Source of the DNA: Ischnura elegans | Lineage: Eukaryota; Arthropoda; Insecta; Odonata; Coenagrionidae | Assembly (NCBI RefSeq): GCF_921293095.1 | Contig: NC_060251.1 | Location: 39,165,644-39,229,643, forward strand | Reading direction: 5' to 3' | Length of the DNA: 64,000 bases | Shown: one piece after another, positions 46,701 through 53,202 of the stretch | How positions within the stretch are numbered: the first letter of the stretch is position 1 | Layout of the letters: every line of letters starts with the position of its first letter | Program-made: the position numbers and the translations under genes | Notes under the pieces: model-generated | Database searches by the model: none | Told to the model about the DNA's origin: nothing | The model's input: the letters and a program-made list of their open reading frames with translations, nothing else

Positions 46701-46879
46701 TCCGGAAGCTTTCGTCGCGATTGAATCCTGCCAGCAATTTTTTTACGACCACTTTTATTTCGACGTTCTGTGCCAGGAAGACACTCGTGCTTTTGATATC
46801 ACGTGTTTACTTGACTTCTCTGATGCACAGATGGTGATGAGTAAGATCTCCGGTAGAGCTGATACGAACCGTCATTCAT
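13098..46879 (-). CDS. Very long tetraspanin, ten-exon model (about 975 residues)
   Basis: Tetraspanins are four-helix membrane proteins that organise receptor and adhesion complexes in the plasma membrane. The join is 46879-46811, 43261-42800, 36704-36684, 32496-32071, 29132-28818, 27369-27258, 26655-26393, 17793-17479, 15030-14739, 13750-13098, with all phases compatible. TM1 is at about 266-288, the small loop with an NLS glycosylation sequon at 291-310, TM2 at 311-334, and TM3 at 340-364. The large extracellular loop spans about 365-647 and TM4 about 648-670. Loop cysteines are the CCG pair (404/405), the PESCC pair (489/490), C577 and the GC at 634, which is the family pattern. The loop is about 280 residues against about 80-130 normally, through Pro-rich insertions. 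The long N-tail is Gly/Ser/Arg-rich. The C-tail has poly-Gly, poly-His and Gln/Pro tracts and ends RQTQI, a class I PDZ-type terminus. Subfamily is not assigned. Core certainty is high. The first exon and exact start are least certain, with an alternative ATG at 42950-42952. Confidence 0.75.
13751..14738 (-). other. Last intron of the tetraspanin
   Basis: 988 bases from donor GTACGG to acceptor CCTAG. I recognised no repeat inside it. Overlapping open frames here are antisense or intronic noise. Confidence 0.6.
14739..15030 (-). CDS. Tetraspanin exon with end of TM4 and poly-glycine tail
   Basis: 292 nt from acceptor CAACGCAG (15031 side) to donor GTACGG (14738-14733), leaving in phase 1. 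LCFVGILRYEIREMVQKI completes TM4 and enters the cytoplasm. After an acidic DDDDED cluster there is a run of more than 20 glycines. If the last intron is retained, the frame instead ends a few codons on (GTVTA, stop at 14722), which would give a short-tailed form. Confidence 0.8.
15178..15459. mobile_element. hAT-like MITE family A, intact with 8-bp TSD
   Basis: The terminus CAGTGGGGTCGCCAGAAATT at the left and CATTGGCGTTGCGAGG (read inward) at the right are flanked by the identical octamer gttgagtg (15170-15177 and 15460-15467). It lies in the tetraspanin intron at 15031-17478. It is the same family as 35994-36255 in opposite orientation. Confidence 0.85.
15690..15790 (-). mobile_element. Possible tRNA-derived SINE head
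   Basis: On the minus strand a perfect B-box-like GGTTCGAATCC sits in GGGGGTTCGAATCCCCC. No clear A box or tail could be set, so borders are guesses. Confidence 0.3.
16640..16870. mobile_element. Relic of hAT-like MITE family C
   Basis: It shares the atttgcatatgaactccctt and aacaaggatacaaaaac blocks with 5936-6136 and, inverted, with 1292-1578. The termini are eroded. Confidence 0.45.
16880..17350. repeat. CGTTATA-rich intronic stretch
   Basis: The words cgttata and ataacg recur at about 16880, 16905, 16928, 17310 and 17338. They lie on both sides of an unrelated middle, as in a worn inverted-repeat element. The borders are uncertain. Confidence 0.3.
17479..17793 (-). CDS. Tetraspanin exon with last loop cysteines and TM4
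   Basis: There are 105 codons, phase 0 at both ends. The acceptor CCACCAG has a modest pyrimidine tract and the donor is GTAGGG after FLK. The exon encodes IPPPPPEMTPSEG, then VGPCHR, a Pro/Ser-rich stretch with HSPPPTSQSPHYG, the closing TGCEARLLTWLRQSADG, and the start of TM4 (LFVLGFCVIAFLK). An intron of 8.6 kb full of transposons precedes it in transcript order. Confidence 0.85.
18590..18686. mobile_element. hAT-like MITE end fragment
   Basis: Read on the minus strand it begins CAGTGGCGGATCCAGGATAG, a typical hAT-MITE terminus. The other end is not recognisable. A similar terminus (CAGTGGCGGATACAAAA) ends at 41332. Confidence 0.45.
20577..20884 (-). mobile_element. Full-length tRNA-derived SINE with 14-bp target duplication
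   Basis: The identical 14-mer TCCGTGGCGTTCTG flanks it at 20563-20576 and 20885-20898. On the minus strand the 5' end is a tRNA-like head (GTGGTGGCTAGTGTTTTGG as A-box region, GGGTTCAAATCCCGG as B box). It is followed by a body of about 220 bases and a short (ATACC)n-type tail. A pol III transcript copied by a LINE enzyme in trans is the usual origin. Confidence 0.88.
21249..21713. mobile_element. MITE with TAGGGATGG termini nested in the fold-back element
   Basis: The ends TAGGGATGGACGGATCC and, read inward from the right, TAGGGATGGTCGGATCGG are flanked by the identical octamer aatacaat (21241-21248 and 21714-21721). The interior is rich in GGATCCGGAT-type words. The related copy at 5647-5935 reads through this point without the insert, which independently proves the insertion and its exact duplication. 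Confidence 0.9.
21968..22302. mobile_element. SINE-like retroposed insert (family G), 13-bp target duplication
   Basis: The identical 13-mer TTCTTCGAACCTA flanks it at 21955-21967 and 22303-22315. The insert is homologous along its length with 23606-23920. Shared blocks are gatttgatcgatt, aggaaaatccac, ctggtttcgctg and gaggcgtcg-gggttc. Variable-length duplications of this size indicate target-primed insertion. I see no convincing pol III A/B boxes or A-rich tail. Confidence 0.75.
23345..23440 (-). mobile_element. tRNA-derived SINE head
   Basis: On the minus strand it reads GATAGCGTAGTGGTCTGC (A-box region), then AAGGTCCGTGGATCGATTCC (B-box region), then GGGGAATTTTTTCTCG. It matches the plus-strand copy at 24076-24160. 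It is not a functional tRNA gene: the arms do not form a full cloverleaf that I can draw. Confidence 0.65.
23606..23920. mobile_element. SINE-like retroposed insert (family G), 15-bp target duplication
   Basis: The identical 15-mer TGTGGCATATAAGGC flanks it at 23591-23605 and 23921-23935. It is the second copy of the family at 21968-22302. The interior is GC-rich and pyrimidine-rich, which creates long overlapping open frames that are not genes. Confidence 0.8.
24076..24160 (+). mobile_element. tRNA-derived SINE head
   Basis: GGTAGCGTAGTGGTCTGC, then AAGGTCCGTGGTTCGATTC, then a T-rich end. It is homologous to 23345-23440 in opposite orientation. The consensus A and B boxes are both present. 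Confidence 0.65.
24160..24485. mobile_element. Fold-back element with GAAAC hairpin modules
   Basis: An imperfect palindrome centred near 24322. The left arm cacggaattttcgg...gacgtttcgtgacc pairs with the right arm ggccacgaaacgtta...ccgaaaacaatgg. Each arm holds a CTGAAGATG or CTGATGATG block, a GTGGCC/GGCCAC stem, and GAAACGT. There is no coding capacity. Confidence 0.7.
25540..25600 (-). repeat. Solo GAAAC hairpin module
   Basis: On the minus strand it reads CCTGAAGGTGATTT, a short loop, then AAATCGAAACATTGG. The GATTT/AAATC stem is intact. Confidence 0.45.
26105..26255. mobile_element. Short fold-back element
   Basis: The arms pair agcacttgtctattttcac with its inverse gtggaaaaatactagtgct. 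Toward the centre aatgccatttt pairs with aaaaatggcatt. A gtttcgg/ccaaaacc block occupies the place of the GAAAC module. Confidence 0.65.
26393..26655 (-). CDS. Tetraspanin exon with PESCC motif and proline-rich insertion
   Basis: 263 nt between acceptor GCTTAG and donor GTAACC. With the one base carried over from the previous exon it gives 88 codons. It contains PPQYLTLPESCCRWVVPK, the classical second cysteine block of the large loop. A long insertion follows with an eight-proline run, a Gln/Asn/Thr stretch and PIVPPPQPIPIPPQSQ. The exon leaves in phase 0. Confidence 0.88.
26893..27011. mobile_element. Short palindromic MITE-like element in a tetraspanin intron
   Basis: The arms of about 52 bases begin atatataactccac on the left and end gtggagttatatatat on the right, with a loop of about 9 bases. 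It fills a good part of the 602-bp intron 26656-27257. No target duplication was resolved. Confidence 0.65.
27258..27369 (-). CDS. Tetraspanin exon, loop insertion part 1
   Basis: 112 nt between acceptor TTTTTCAG and donor GTAAAG, entering in phase 0 and leaving in phase 1. It encodes a hydrophilic segment around NPHAFHNPFIQQPAVNFNG inside the large extracellular loop. This segment has no cysteine and is not part of the usual tetraspanin fold. Confidence 0.78.
27370..28817 (-). other. Tetraspanin intron with a LINE relic
   Basis: 1.45 kb of AT-rich intron. The only recognised feature is the retrotransposon relic annotated at 28005-28265. Confidence 0.6.
28005..28265 (+). pseudogene. Decayed non-LTR retrotransposon C-terminal fragment
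   Basis: The plus-strand conceptual translation contains GKGRPRIQCMEPVKK, an aligned EKKYVGVER block, and a closing RRIEWRAA-like block ending NQS. This matches the order of the LINE protein C-terminus (GRPR, then EVK, then DREEWR, then NQS). Several in-frame stops interrupt it, so it is a relic. Confidence 0.5.
28818..29132 (-). CDS. Tetraspanin exon with end of TM2, TM3 and CCG motif
   Basis: The 105 codons lie between acceptor TTGTGTAG and donor GTGAGC, phase 0. It opens with LGCAGALRLSERLL, the family-typical TM2/inner-loop signature, then TM3 (HAYWFLLLALLLADAALGLA). The start of the large loop follows, with the diagnostic RHCCGVEGPHDF near exon residues 76-87. The end, PPHPYLQSTSQGQ, leads into the expanded loop. 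Confidence 0.9.
29503..29718. mobile_element. Fold-back element with GAAAC module
   Basis: An imperfect palindrome with arms of about 95 bases. gcagaagggtagatattcgg pairs with the right end ccggaaatctaccctactgc, and tttttgatggcgacg pairs with tagccatcaaata. The left arm, read on the minus strand, holds CTGAGGACGCCT, a loop, then AGGTGAAACGTC. Confidence 0.7.
31525..31575 (+). repeat. Solo GAAAC hairpin module
   Basis: TTGACGATGTCG, loop CATAG, CGACGAAACTGG. The GTCG/CGAC stem is perfect. Confidence 0.45.
31622..31856. mobile_element. mariner-like MITE with TACCGTATTT termini
   Basis: The ends TACCGTATTTACTCATG and, inverted, TACCGTATTTAACCGAG enclose 235 bases. The interior has subterminal GCGCGG/CCGCGC words. 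The terminal TA fits the TA target choice of the Tc1/mariner superfamily. It has no coding capacity. Confidence 0.75.
32071..32496 (-). CDS. Tetraspanin exon with TM1, small loop and start of TM2
   Basis: The 142 codons lie between a CTGCAG acceptor (after a TTTTTTCC tract) and a GTGAGT donor, phase 0 at both ends. The first 70 or so residues are a Gly-rich cytoplasmic stretch containing AVWDWVDLPWLELLGG. Then comes the typical pre-TM1 basic/aromatic MRYYRLWIYTCN, the TM1 helix, a short loop with the NLS sequon, and LLAAALALAAQGGLLQ, which is the first part of TM2. Confidence 0.85.
35571..36488. mobile_element. Inverted-repeat element rich in CAATAT/ATATTG words
   Basis: The left end TAGACGTTCAATATTATT is repeated inverted at the right (AATAATATTGAACGTCTA). 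Inside are many copies of caatat and atattg, for example around 35605-35740 and 36345-36480. A 262-bp MITE (35994-36255) with its own duplication is inserted in the middle. The original element would be about 650 bp. No target duplication is clear. Confidence 0.65.
35994..36255. mobile_element. hAT-like MITE family A, nested, with 8-bp TSD
   Basis: It is flanked by the identical octamer cgcaacac (35986-35993 and 36256-36263). The left end is CAATGGCGTTGCTGGGGG; the right end read inward is CAGGGGCGTAGCCAGG. It is the same family as 15178-15459, inverted. Confidence 0.88.
36684..36704 (-). CDS. Tetraspanin 21-nt microexon
   Basis: Only 21 bases, encoding VLTLDIH, are framed by a strong acceptor (TTTCTGTTTTCACAG) and a consensus donor (GTAAGT). 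Its length is a multiple of three, and both neighbours end and begin in phase 0, so it can be included or skipped without changing frame. It sits between the N-terminal tail exon and the TM1 exon. There is no coding statistic for so short an exon, so support is from signals and phase. Confidence 0.55.
39620..39685. repeat. Short inverted repeat with GAAAC block
   Basis: tgtaggctgcattttc on the left pairs with gaaaatgctgcctaca on the right. The right arm carries gcggtgaaaccc. Confidence 0.5.
41300..41332. mobile_element. hAT-like MITE end fragment
   Basis: On the minus strand it begins CAGTGGCGGATACAAAAAAA. Only one end is visible. Confidence 0.35.
41860..41905 (+). repeat. Solo GAAAC hairpin module with perfect 6-bp stem
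   Basis: TAATGAAGATGAG, loop GGAGTTT, CTCATCGAAACG. The GATGAG/CTCATC stem is exact. Confidence 0.5.
42050..42260. mobile_element. Fold-back element with GAAAC modules
   Basis: The centre lies between the inverted blocks cttttcaagctagactg-like (left) and cagtctagcttgaaaa (right). Outward the arms continue through ggtttcgacatgttc / gaacacgtcgaaatcgg and into tactttgta / tgtacttta. Arms are about 90 bases. Confidence 0.7.
42800..43261 (-). CDS. Tetraspanin exon b, N-terminal cytoplasmic tail
   Basis: There are 154 open codons with strong GC-ending codon use, in phase 0 at both ends. The frame runs from TAG at 43262-43264 (read as an acceptor AG, although the upstream pyrimidine tract is poor) to a good donor, AAG then GTGCGT (42799-42794). 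The peptide starts GTPPITLYGEGELVGRRYTR and then becomes Gly/Ser/Pro/Arg-rich, ending RRRRGIDSK. If the TAG is a stop rather than a splice site, translation would start at the internal ATG 42950-42952 and the exon's first part would be 5' UTR. The abrupt change from AT-rich to GC-rich DNA exactly at the TAG favours an exon border there. Confidence 0.6.
43262..46810 (-). other. 3.5-kb stretch, first tetraspanin intron or upstream region
   Basis: It is an intron if exon a is correct, otherwise promoter and 5' flank. It is AT-rich with no recognised repeat. No core promoter element could be picked with confidence. Confidence 0.4.
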
Positions 46880-46910
46880 AGCCGCTTGGTCACTGGGTCC
46901 AGCTTTGCTC
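46811..46910 (-). CDS. Tetraspanin exon a (tentative start exon)
   Basis: The acceptor is excellent: a CTAAT branch-like motif and pyrimidine tract lead into TTCCAG, with the exon beginning at 46910. An ATG at 46877-46879 opens 23 codons (MNDGSYQLYRRSYSSPSVHQ, then RSQ). These end in phase 0 at a weak donor, CAA then GTAAAC (46810-46805). This phase fits the next exon. The frame is also open upstream of the ATG, so more 5' coding exons could exist. The link to the gene is inferred from strand, phase and coding look only. Confidence 0.38.
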
Positions 46911-49302
46911 CTGGAATACAAAGAAATGGCTGGATTAGTTAAGGATAAATGAATGGTTAATATGAGTAATAATTTTATGCACAATTATATCCCTTGAGAT
47001 TTTATATTCCTGTTCTCATTCAAAGTAGGTATTACCCGGAAAACTTGGAGAACTATGGGATAATCTAACGTGGTGTTACCATTTTATGGGAGAAATTGTA
47101 TGCATAGTAATTGGGATTGAAATTTTTTTTCCGGAAATAAGGATCTAAGAATAGATTAATCTAATAGCTTGTGACGAAACGTTGTCCGGTTTTATACCTT
47201 TATGGAGACCATATATGACGTGAAATAAATTAGCTGATCACTCGGTATTTGAATTAATAATTCATAGATGAGTACAATTGAAGTCACTTCATTATGATGG
47301 ACAAAAAGATCGAATTACTCAGAAAAAGCACGAAGAATCACCGAATTAAGGGATTGGAGAGAAAAAGAAAAAAAATTGATTTCTGCGTCTAAAAATAAAT
47401 ACCACCTTAAATTCTCACTCCTTTACAGAGGAATGAATTTTGACCAATTTAATCCATAGAGTACCTCCTTCATCCATGTCTACCGACGTTTTATCCGTCG
47501 TTATATGCGATCGGATTGATTTTTGACGAATTAATGGAAGAGTATTTAGAATTTTACTGTTAATTTAGGGCTATATTTTTAACTCCAGTTCTCAGATTGG
47601 GTTCTGAAAAAAGATCTGAACTTGGTTCTGTTTTCTGAAGGAAACTTCCTCAGTTTCTAAGCTATTTTCGCTGAGATGAATCTTGCTTACTGCACGTCGA
47701 GGAGTGCTGGAAGCTAAGTTGTTCCTATCTTTGCTGAAACATGTTCTTGCCTTCACATGCCTGTGGGAATTGAGTTTGTGAGTGAGGAATAATGTTGGTC
47801 CGCAAGTTGTGCAGGCAAAGTTTATGTAAATTAGACAGTCATTTAATATTCTATGGGCATATAATTATCCTTTTTCGTGATTTTGCGCGAGAAGGAGGTT
47901 AATTTAAGAGCCCTCCGAAAGACTTGGAATTAATCGTTCCATGACGGAGTCTAGACAATGAATTTTGTCGGAGGAACTGTGTTTTAAGGTTTTGGGTGAA
48001 GGCAATGTGAAAGAAATTTTGAGCGAGGGACTAGGTTTTTTTTATTATTTGAAGAAGGATGTTTTCTTTCGAAAAACGTTTCAGTAAAACTCATCTAAGA
48101 GTATTTTACTTATACATACATATATACTAGTAAACCCACGTCCGACTACTGACCGTCTAATTCAATCACACACTCATACAAATATTTGGGGCGAACGAGA
48201 CGAGATGCAACAAAAAGTCATTGAAACCGTCTATAAATCGTCTGAAGCCTCAGGAAAACACTAAAGTTTCTATCAAATACTGTGTTGCCAACTACCTGTA
48301 TGCATCTACTTTTTGGGAACATTTGTGGGGCAGAAAATCGGCGGTGCTGAAGAATTTGAACATCGCGGAGAAGCTTAGTATTGGCGTCAAAGTCATTGTT
48401 GCAGCCATTAGTCAACACCTTGTAAGAGTGACAAAGCCTGGAAGCCAAGAACTATTTGGTATTCCTAGATTCAATTTAATTAGGTTATATGTCCCCGTAA
48501 AAAAACAATTCTTAAAGAAAAAAACGGCAGACTAAAATTCTAAGAACCAGCAGAGCGAACAGAAATGGCCGCAGGCCTTTTTCGGGGGAAATTCTTGCGT
48601 GGCAGAGCCCTCATCGAAGAGAGTTCAAAGGATATGTGATGACACTATTTCTTGATAGATTTTCCTTGTTCTCTAGTGAATATGCCTTGGCGTGCATGTG
48701 TATGCTTCACAACGGTTGTGGGTTTGGTATCGTCCGATCCACTTGCTCTCCTGCGCCCAAATATGTGACTACTATAGTCTGTAGACTTTATGTGTGCGGG
48801 TGAGATTTCGTGAAAACCCGGAAACTCTCGGATAGCTTCGCTGATAGGGGAGGGGTAGTACCCAGAGAGAGAAGGAAGAGCGAACATAACGTTGCCAAAC
48901 GTACATAGCCGCCCTACTTTGTCAGTGAAAACGTGTGAGTCATGGGGTGGCCACAGTTATTTTGGCCCCGGCGCCGAGACAATATACCTACTCATTTGGA
49001 AGGCAATGGTGATAATCGTTTCACAGAAGCCCATGACATTGTCAGCTACCGCGCTGAATGAAGCACCGTTGGTGGAAGGCATATTTAGTCACATACAAGG
49101 ATAACGCGTGAGGTTTGGCAACACTGCTCCACGAGCAGATTCACGATGTTCACTCGGCGGAGATCTGAGAGCGACTCTCTGAGGCCACGCCTGCTGTTTG
49201 CTGATTGGCAAAGACAAAGGTACATGTCGAGAAACTTTCCCTCCACTCATATCCACTTGCTTTGGCCACACCAGCTCACCCGCAGAGATAAAATGAACAG
49301 AG
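46911..49302. other. No recognised feature
   Basis: AT-rich sequence. Open frames on both strands at 48218-48535 overlap each other and show no recognisable domain or splice context. Confidence 0.4.
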
Positions 49303-50396
49303 TATAGTCGTCGCAAAAAAAGGTAGAACGCTGAACTCTAATCAGTTGTACGAAATTCTGCCGAAGCTCCATTGTATCGTGTTATATATCGTTTTACCCA
49401 TTGTTTGTTTGGCTACAACAATGAATTATTAAACATTGTTTAAACTTGAACGCTTAGCTTCTATGGTAGAAGGAGTAAAGAGGAACACGCGAAAAACTAT
49501 GAAAACGGCGATACGGTCGTCCTCTTCAACACGTCACCGGCAAAATATTTCATTGGTGCACTTCATTGTATTTTTTATAGAGAGAACGACGTCTTCGTAT
49601 TATAAAGGGATTTTTGACATTAAATTTGACCCATTCCTTGATGTTTAAAATGGCTGAAAGGTAGATTTCAATTTCCGAAGTATGGAAGAAAACAAGAGTA
49701 TTGAATTAAATTAAAAAGAACTTTGTGCTTTCACATTAATATTTATTCACGACCATGGTTTCAACGTTAGACGTCATCACCAGGTGAACTCTACAGAGGT
49801 CCATCACATCCTTTTATACCGGGCTAGGAGGGGTAGGGAGGAAGGTAATTAGGTTGAACGGATTGGTCAACAGAGAAGAGGTTACCTTCCTCCCTACCCC
49901 TCCTAGCCTGGTATAAAAGGATGTGATGGACCTCTGTAGAGTTCACCTGATGATGACGTCCAACGTTGAAACCATGGTCGTGAATAAATATTAATGTGAA
50001 AGCACAAAGTTCTTCTTTTTAATTTAATTATGAATCGCTTTCACCAAGTTACGCCTCAAACAATAAAGAGTATTGAAGTTACGTATGCTATACGTTAAAA
50101 AGTATTTCAAAACTTTTCATGCAAGGAAATGTTTACATTGTTCCTATTACTTAAAATAAACCAAAAAGACGGAAATCGTCGTTTTGGTTGAGTGAATTGC
50201 TGCAGGGCGTGTTCTTCTTCACTCTTTCGACCGTAGAAGCTAAAAGTTTACGTTTAGACAATGTTTAATAATTCATTGTTGTAGCCAAACAAACAATGAG
50301 TGAAACGATATATGACACGACCCGATGGAGCTTCGGCAGAAAATTCGTACAACTGCTTAAGAGTTCAGCGTACTACCTTTTTTGCGGCGATGGTAG
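49303..50396. mobile_element. Large fold-back element, outer palindrome
   Basis: The left arm 49303-49495 is the imperfect reverse complement of the right arm 50200-50396. Landmarks are gtagaacgctgaactct with agagttcagcgtactac, and tggctacaacaatgaattat with its exact inverse near 50268-50290. The centre is near 49850. Between the outer arms sits a second palindrome (49702-50030). There is no coding capacity. Confidence 0.75.
49702..50030. mobile_element. Inner fold-back element with near-identical arms
   Basis: The arms of about 150 bases differ at few positions. They include ctttgtgctttcacattaat, catcacatccttttatacc and gaggggtagggaggaaggta with their inverses, around a loop of about 30 bases near 49855-49885. 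Each arm has CCTGATGATGACGTCC, ACGTTGAAACCATGG (or its inverse), and a TATA-like ttttata. Confidence 0.85.
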
Positions 50397-50417
50397 TTTC
50401 TTTTCAAAGTGCGTGAA

Positions 50418-50692
50418 CAGGGATGCCGACTTACAAAAAATGCTGGGGGGGGGGGGGGGGGCCCAAACCGGGGATCTTGCCCCGGGAAATTTTATAAGTA
50501 GTAAGTTTTAAGTTTTTCAAGCATTTTAGAAGAGTCATATGGCCAACTTTAGAACCCTGATAGGTAGCTCGAATCTCGATATCTGGACACTCCCGGGAAA
50601 ATCGACAAGCCTGACACATTTTCTCCTCACACCCATAACGAATTTTTGAGGGGGCTCGGGCGCCCTCAGGCCCCATGGAGTCGGCGCCAGTG
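50418..50692. mobile_element. hAT-like MITE family B, intact with 8-bp TSD
   Basis: It is flanked by the identical octamer tgcgtgaa (50410-50417 and 50693-50700). The left end is CAGGGATGCCGACTTACAA; the right end read inward is CACTGGCGCCGACTCCATGG. It contains a poly-G run of about 17. It is the same family as 61297-61651. Confidence 0.88.
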
Positions 50693-50700
50693 TGCGTGAA

Positions 50701-52171
50701 AGTAGTAAAGAACAATCGGAAATGGAAAAGCCAAGTAAGCTGAGGTCTTAAGGCTTGTTCAAAAAAACTTAACTTGCCGTAACTTTATTCAGAGTAAACT
50801 TAAGTTGAGAAAGAGTCATTTCTATGTCAATGAAATTTATAAAAAAATTTATAGTATTAACTATTATGCATAGTTTTGAACACTATAAAAACGATTTTAT
50901 GAATGACATTCACTGTCGCTCGGATTGATCTTGTGCCTTGAATGGTAAATTACTTCACTTATCAGTCGAATCAATTTTTGTGAACGAGTAGTTAATTTTG
51001 TTTTTCCTGCGATATATAAGTTTGTCCCTGAATATTTATTTGCAATTATTTCTTATAATTTCTGGCAATTCATTTGTAATATTTATGTTCATTCACTAGG
51101 CCTAGAGCTTAACCAATTTCATCTCATAGGCGATGGATATGAATAGTTCTTCAACATCTATGTTTAGCTTATCTGCTCGCCTAATAGCTGAAACCATTAA
51201 AATATTTTTTTTCGAGAACGTGCTGTCAAAATGAAAATGAAGATATCCTATTCGTGTGAGTTCATCAGAGAAACCCTGTTAAGTACAGGATTTACTTTAT
51301 TCACTGCCTCTAATTGCAATGCGGAGTTATTTTTAAATCTCACTGATTAATACTAGTTTTCAGAGGCTGATATGGATGTAGAAGTCGACTAACTCCTCTT
51401 ATGGGTTACGTTAATGGGGATGGAATGAAACAACTTGTTTCGCTCGTACAAGTTTCAAATAAGTAGACTTTGCTTGGAGCGCATGCTAAACTTTGTAGAG
51501 GAGACACTTAAGCCTGCAAACTTTCAGGCGTTGAATACAGCGTCAATTAAGTCCGCAAACCTTTTTTTTTAGCGGTAACCTACCAGTGATTTACTTTGTT
51601 GGTTTAGTCATATGAATTCCAAAGAGCAAGTCTATTAGTTTTTATGTCAACCTTAGTGTCGACTCCGTATGCATGAGGTTTCCCATACGATGACATATCT
51701 CAGGTAACGATATCAATTACAAGTTTATCATTCTGATTTTGAATTTAGATTCGATAGCAGGAGAAATTGAGGTCTTAGTAGAGAATTATTTTACTACAGC
51801 TATAAAAATTAGGAATCGCAGTTTCTTGGGAAATTATTTAGTAAATCAGCATCAATCAATGTGTGAGAATCATTTCCTGCGGCTTGACGATTTGAATATT
51901 TAGGCATAATTTTCGTTTTGTGTCAGCAATATATGTTTAATAGTAAATTAATTCTATTATTCCGTTAGGAAAAAATTGCTGTTCTAAGCTGTTGGGAAAA
52001 TTTAAACAGTAAATATTTGTCCGTTGCTATCCGCTTTATTTCTCTCAATGCCTATTTCTAACTGCTATGTACCGAGTTGTAAATACTTTAGAACATCTTC
52101 ATGTAAAACCTACTGTGTGAATGGGGTATAAATTCATATGAATTCATCAGAGCGAGTGAACTTGCGACGGC
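50701..52171. other. No recognised feature
   Basis: AT-rich, short open frames only. Confidence 0.4.
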
Positions 52172-53202
52172 ATTCAAACCTTTGACCTTTTATTTTGACC
52201 AATTATAGTGCTTTACTTCAATCCAAATTTTCTATTATAAAGAATGCCAGAATGTTGCCTTATCCAGTGATATTGTCCAGACATTTGTGAGTATTGTTGC
52301 TCATAATATGTACCATTCTAAATTTACCCTATTTCCGTAAGATATGCTACGTTTTATTATGCGGGGATATGTGCGATATTGGTTAGCAAAGCTTCTTTCA
52401 TCCATTCCATTAGTTTTAGCACCACGATTGAGAGAAATTTTCTTGAAAGTGTATCAAGTTGCCCTTAATATCTGACTACATTTTAACTTTTCTATTCTTG
52501 TTATCTTTTCTTGATCCAAGTGATAAATAAACGGACAAGTATGGAAAATTTATTTTGCATGGAGCCTTTCGTTTTTTTAACGTTTTTCTATGATATCTCT
52601 CGTCGTTGTCAGTTCATATTTTCTTCAACGCTTCCGAGTGCTATCGTGAGATTCAAACCTTTGACCTTTTTAATTTCGAACGATAAAAGTGGTTTACTTC
52701 AATCCATATGTTGTATCATTGAGATCTTTAGGATGTTGGCATGCTCAGTGAAATTGTCCAGATATTTGTGAGTTTTTTTGCCCATTGTATTTTTCATTCT
52801 TATCCTATCCTATTTTTGTTCCTCATTTTTGGGCGCATTATTAAGAGGGAATGCTTAAGATATTGATTAGCTAAGATTCTTTCATCTATTCCATAATATT
52901 TAGTGTCACGCTTTCGAAAAAATTACCGGGAACTCTTTGGAAACTTGAAAGTGTTTCAAGTTACCCTAAAATATATCGGGATTTCTTTTGAAACTGTCAG
53001 TGCGCCACGTTGCTCTTCATACGTTACATTTTTCGTTTCCTATCATTGTAATCTATTGACTAGATCCAATAGAATAAAAAACTAAACGGGCAGGTATTGG
53101 ATATTTATTGATCACTGTGACGTTCGTCTTTTTGAAGTTTTTCTATGGTTTCTATATGTCGCTGTCCGTTCATATTTCCTTCCACGATTCCTTCTGCAAT
53201 CG
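52172..53202 (+). repeat. Divergent tandem duplication, two units of about 0.5 kb
   Basis: Unit 1 is 52172-52650 and unit 2 is about 52651-53202. Both begin attcaaacctttgacc. Both then keep the same order of blocks: ttacttcaatcca, aaattgtccaga-atttgtgag, ttctttcatc-attcca, tgaaagtgt-tcaagtt, and ttttctatg-t-tct near the end. The units are clearly diverged, with many small indels, so the duplication is old. No coding frame is conserved between them. Confidence 0.7.

Noticed and set aside
48218-48535. Overlapping plus and minus open frames
   Set aside because: Neither product resembles a known family and neither has supporting signals.
24160-50030. True hammerhead ribozymes at the GAAAC modules
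   Set aside because: The CUGANGA and GAAA parts are present in several copies, but there is usually an extra base before stem II, and no stem III with a UH cleavage site could be drawn. I report a module, not a ribozyme.
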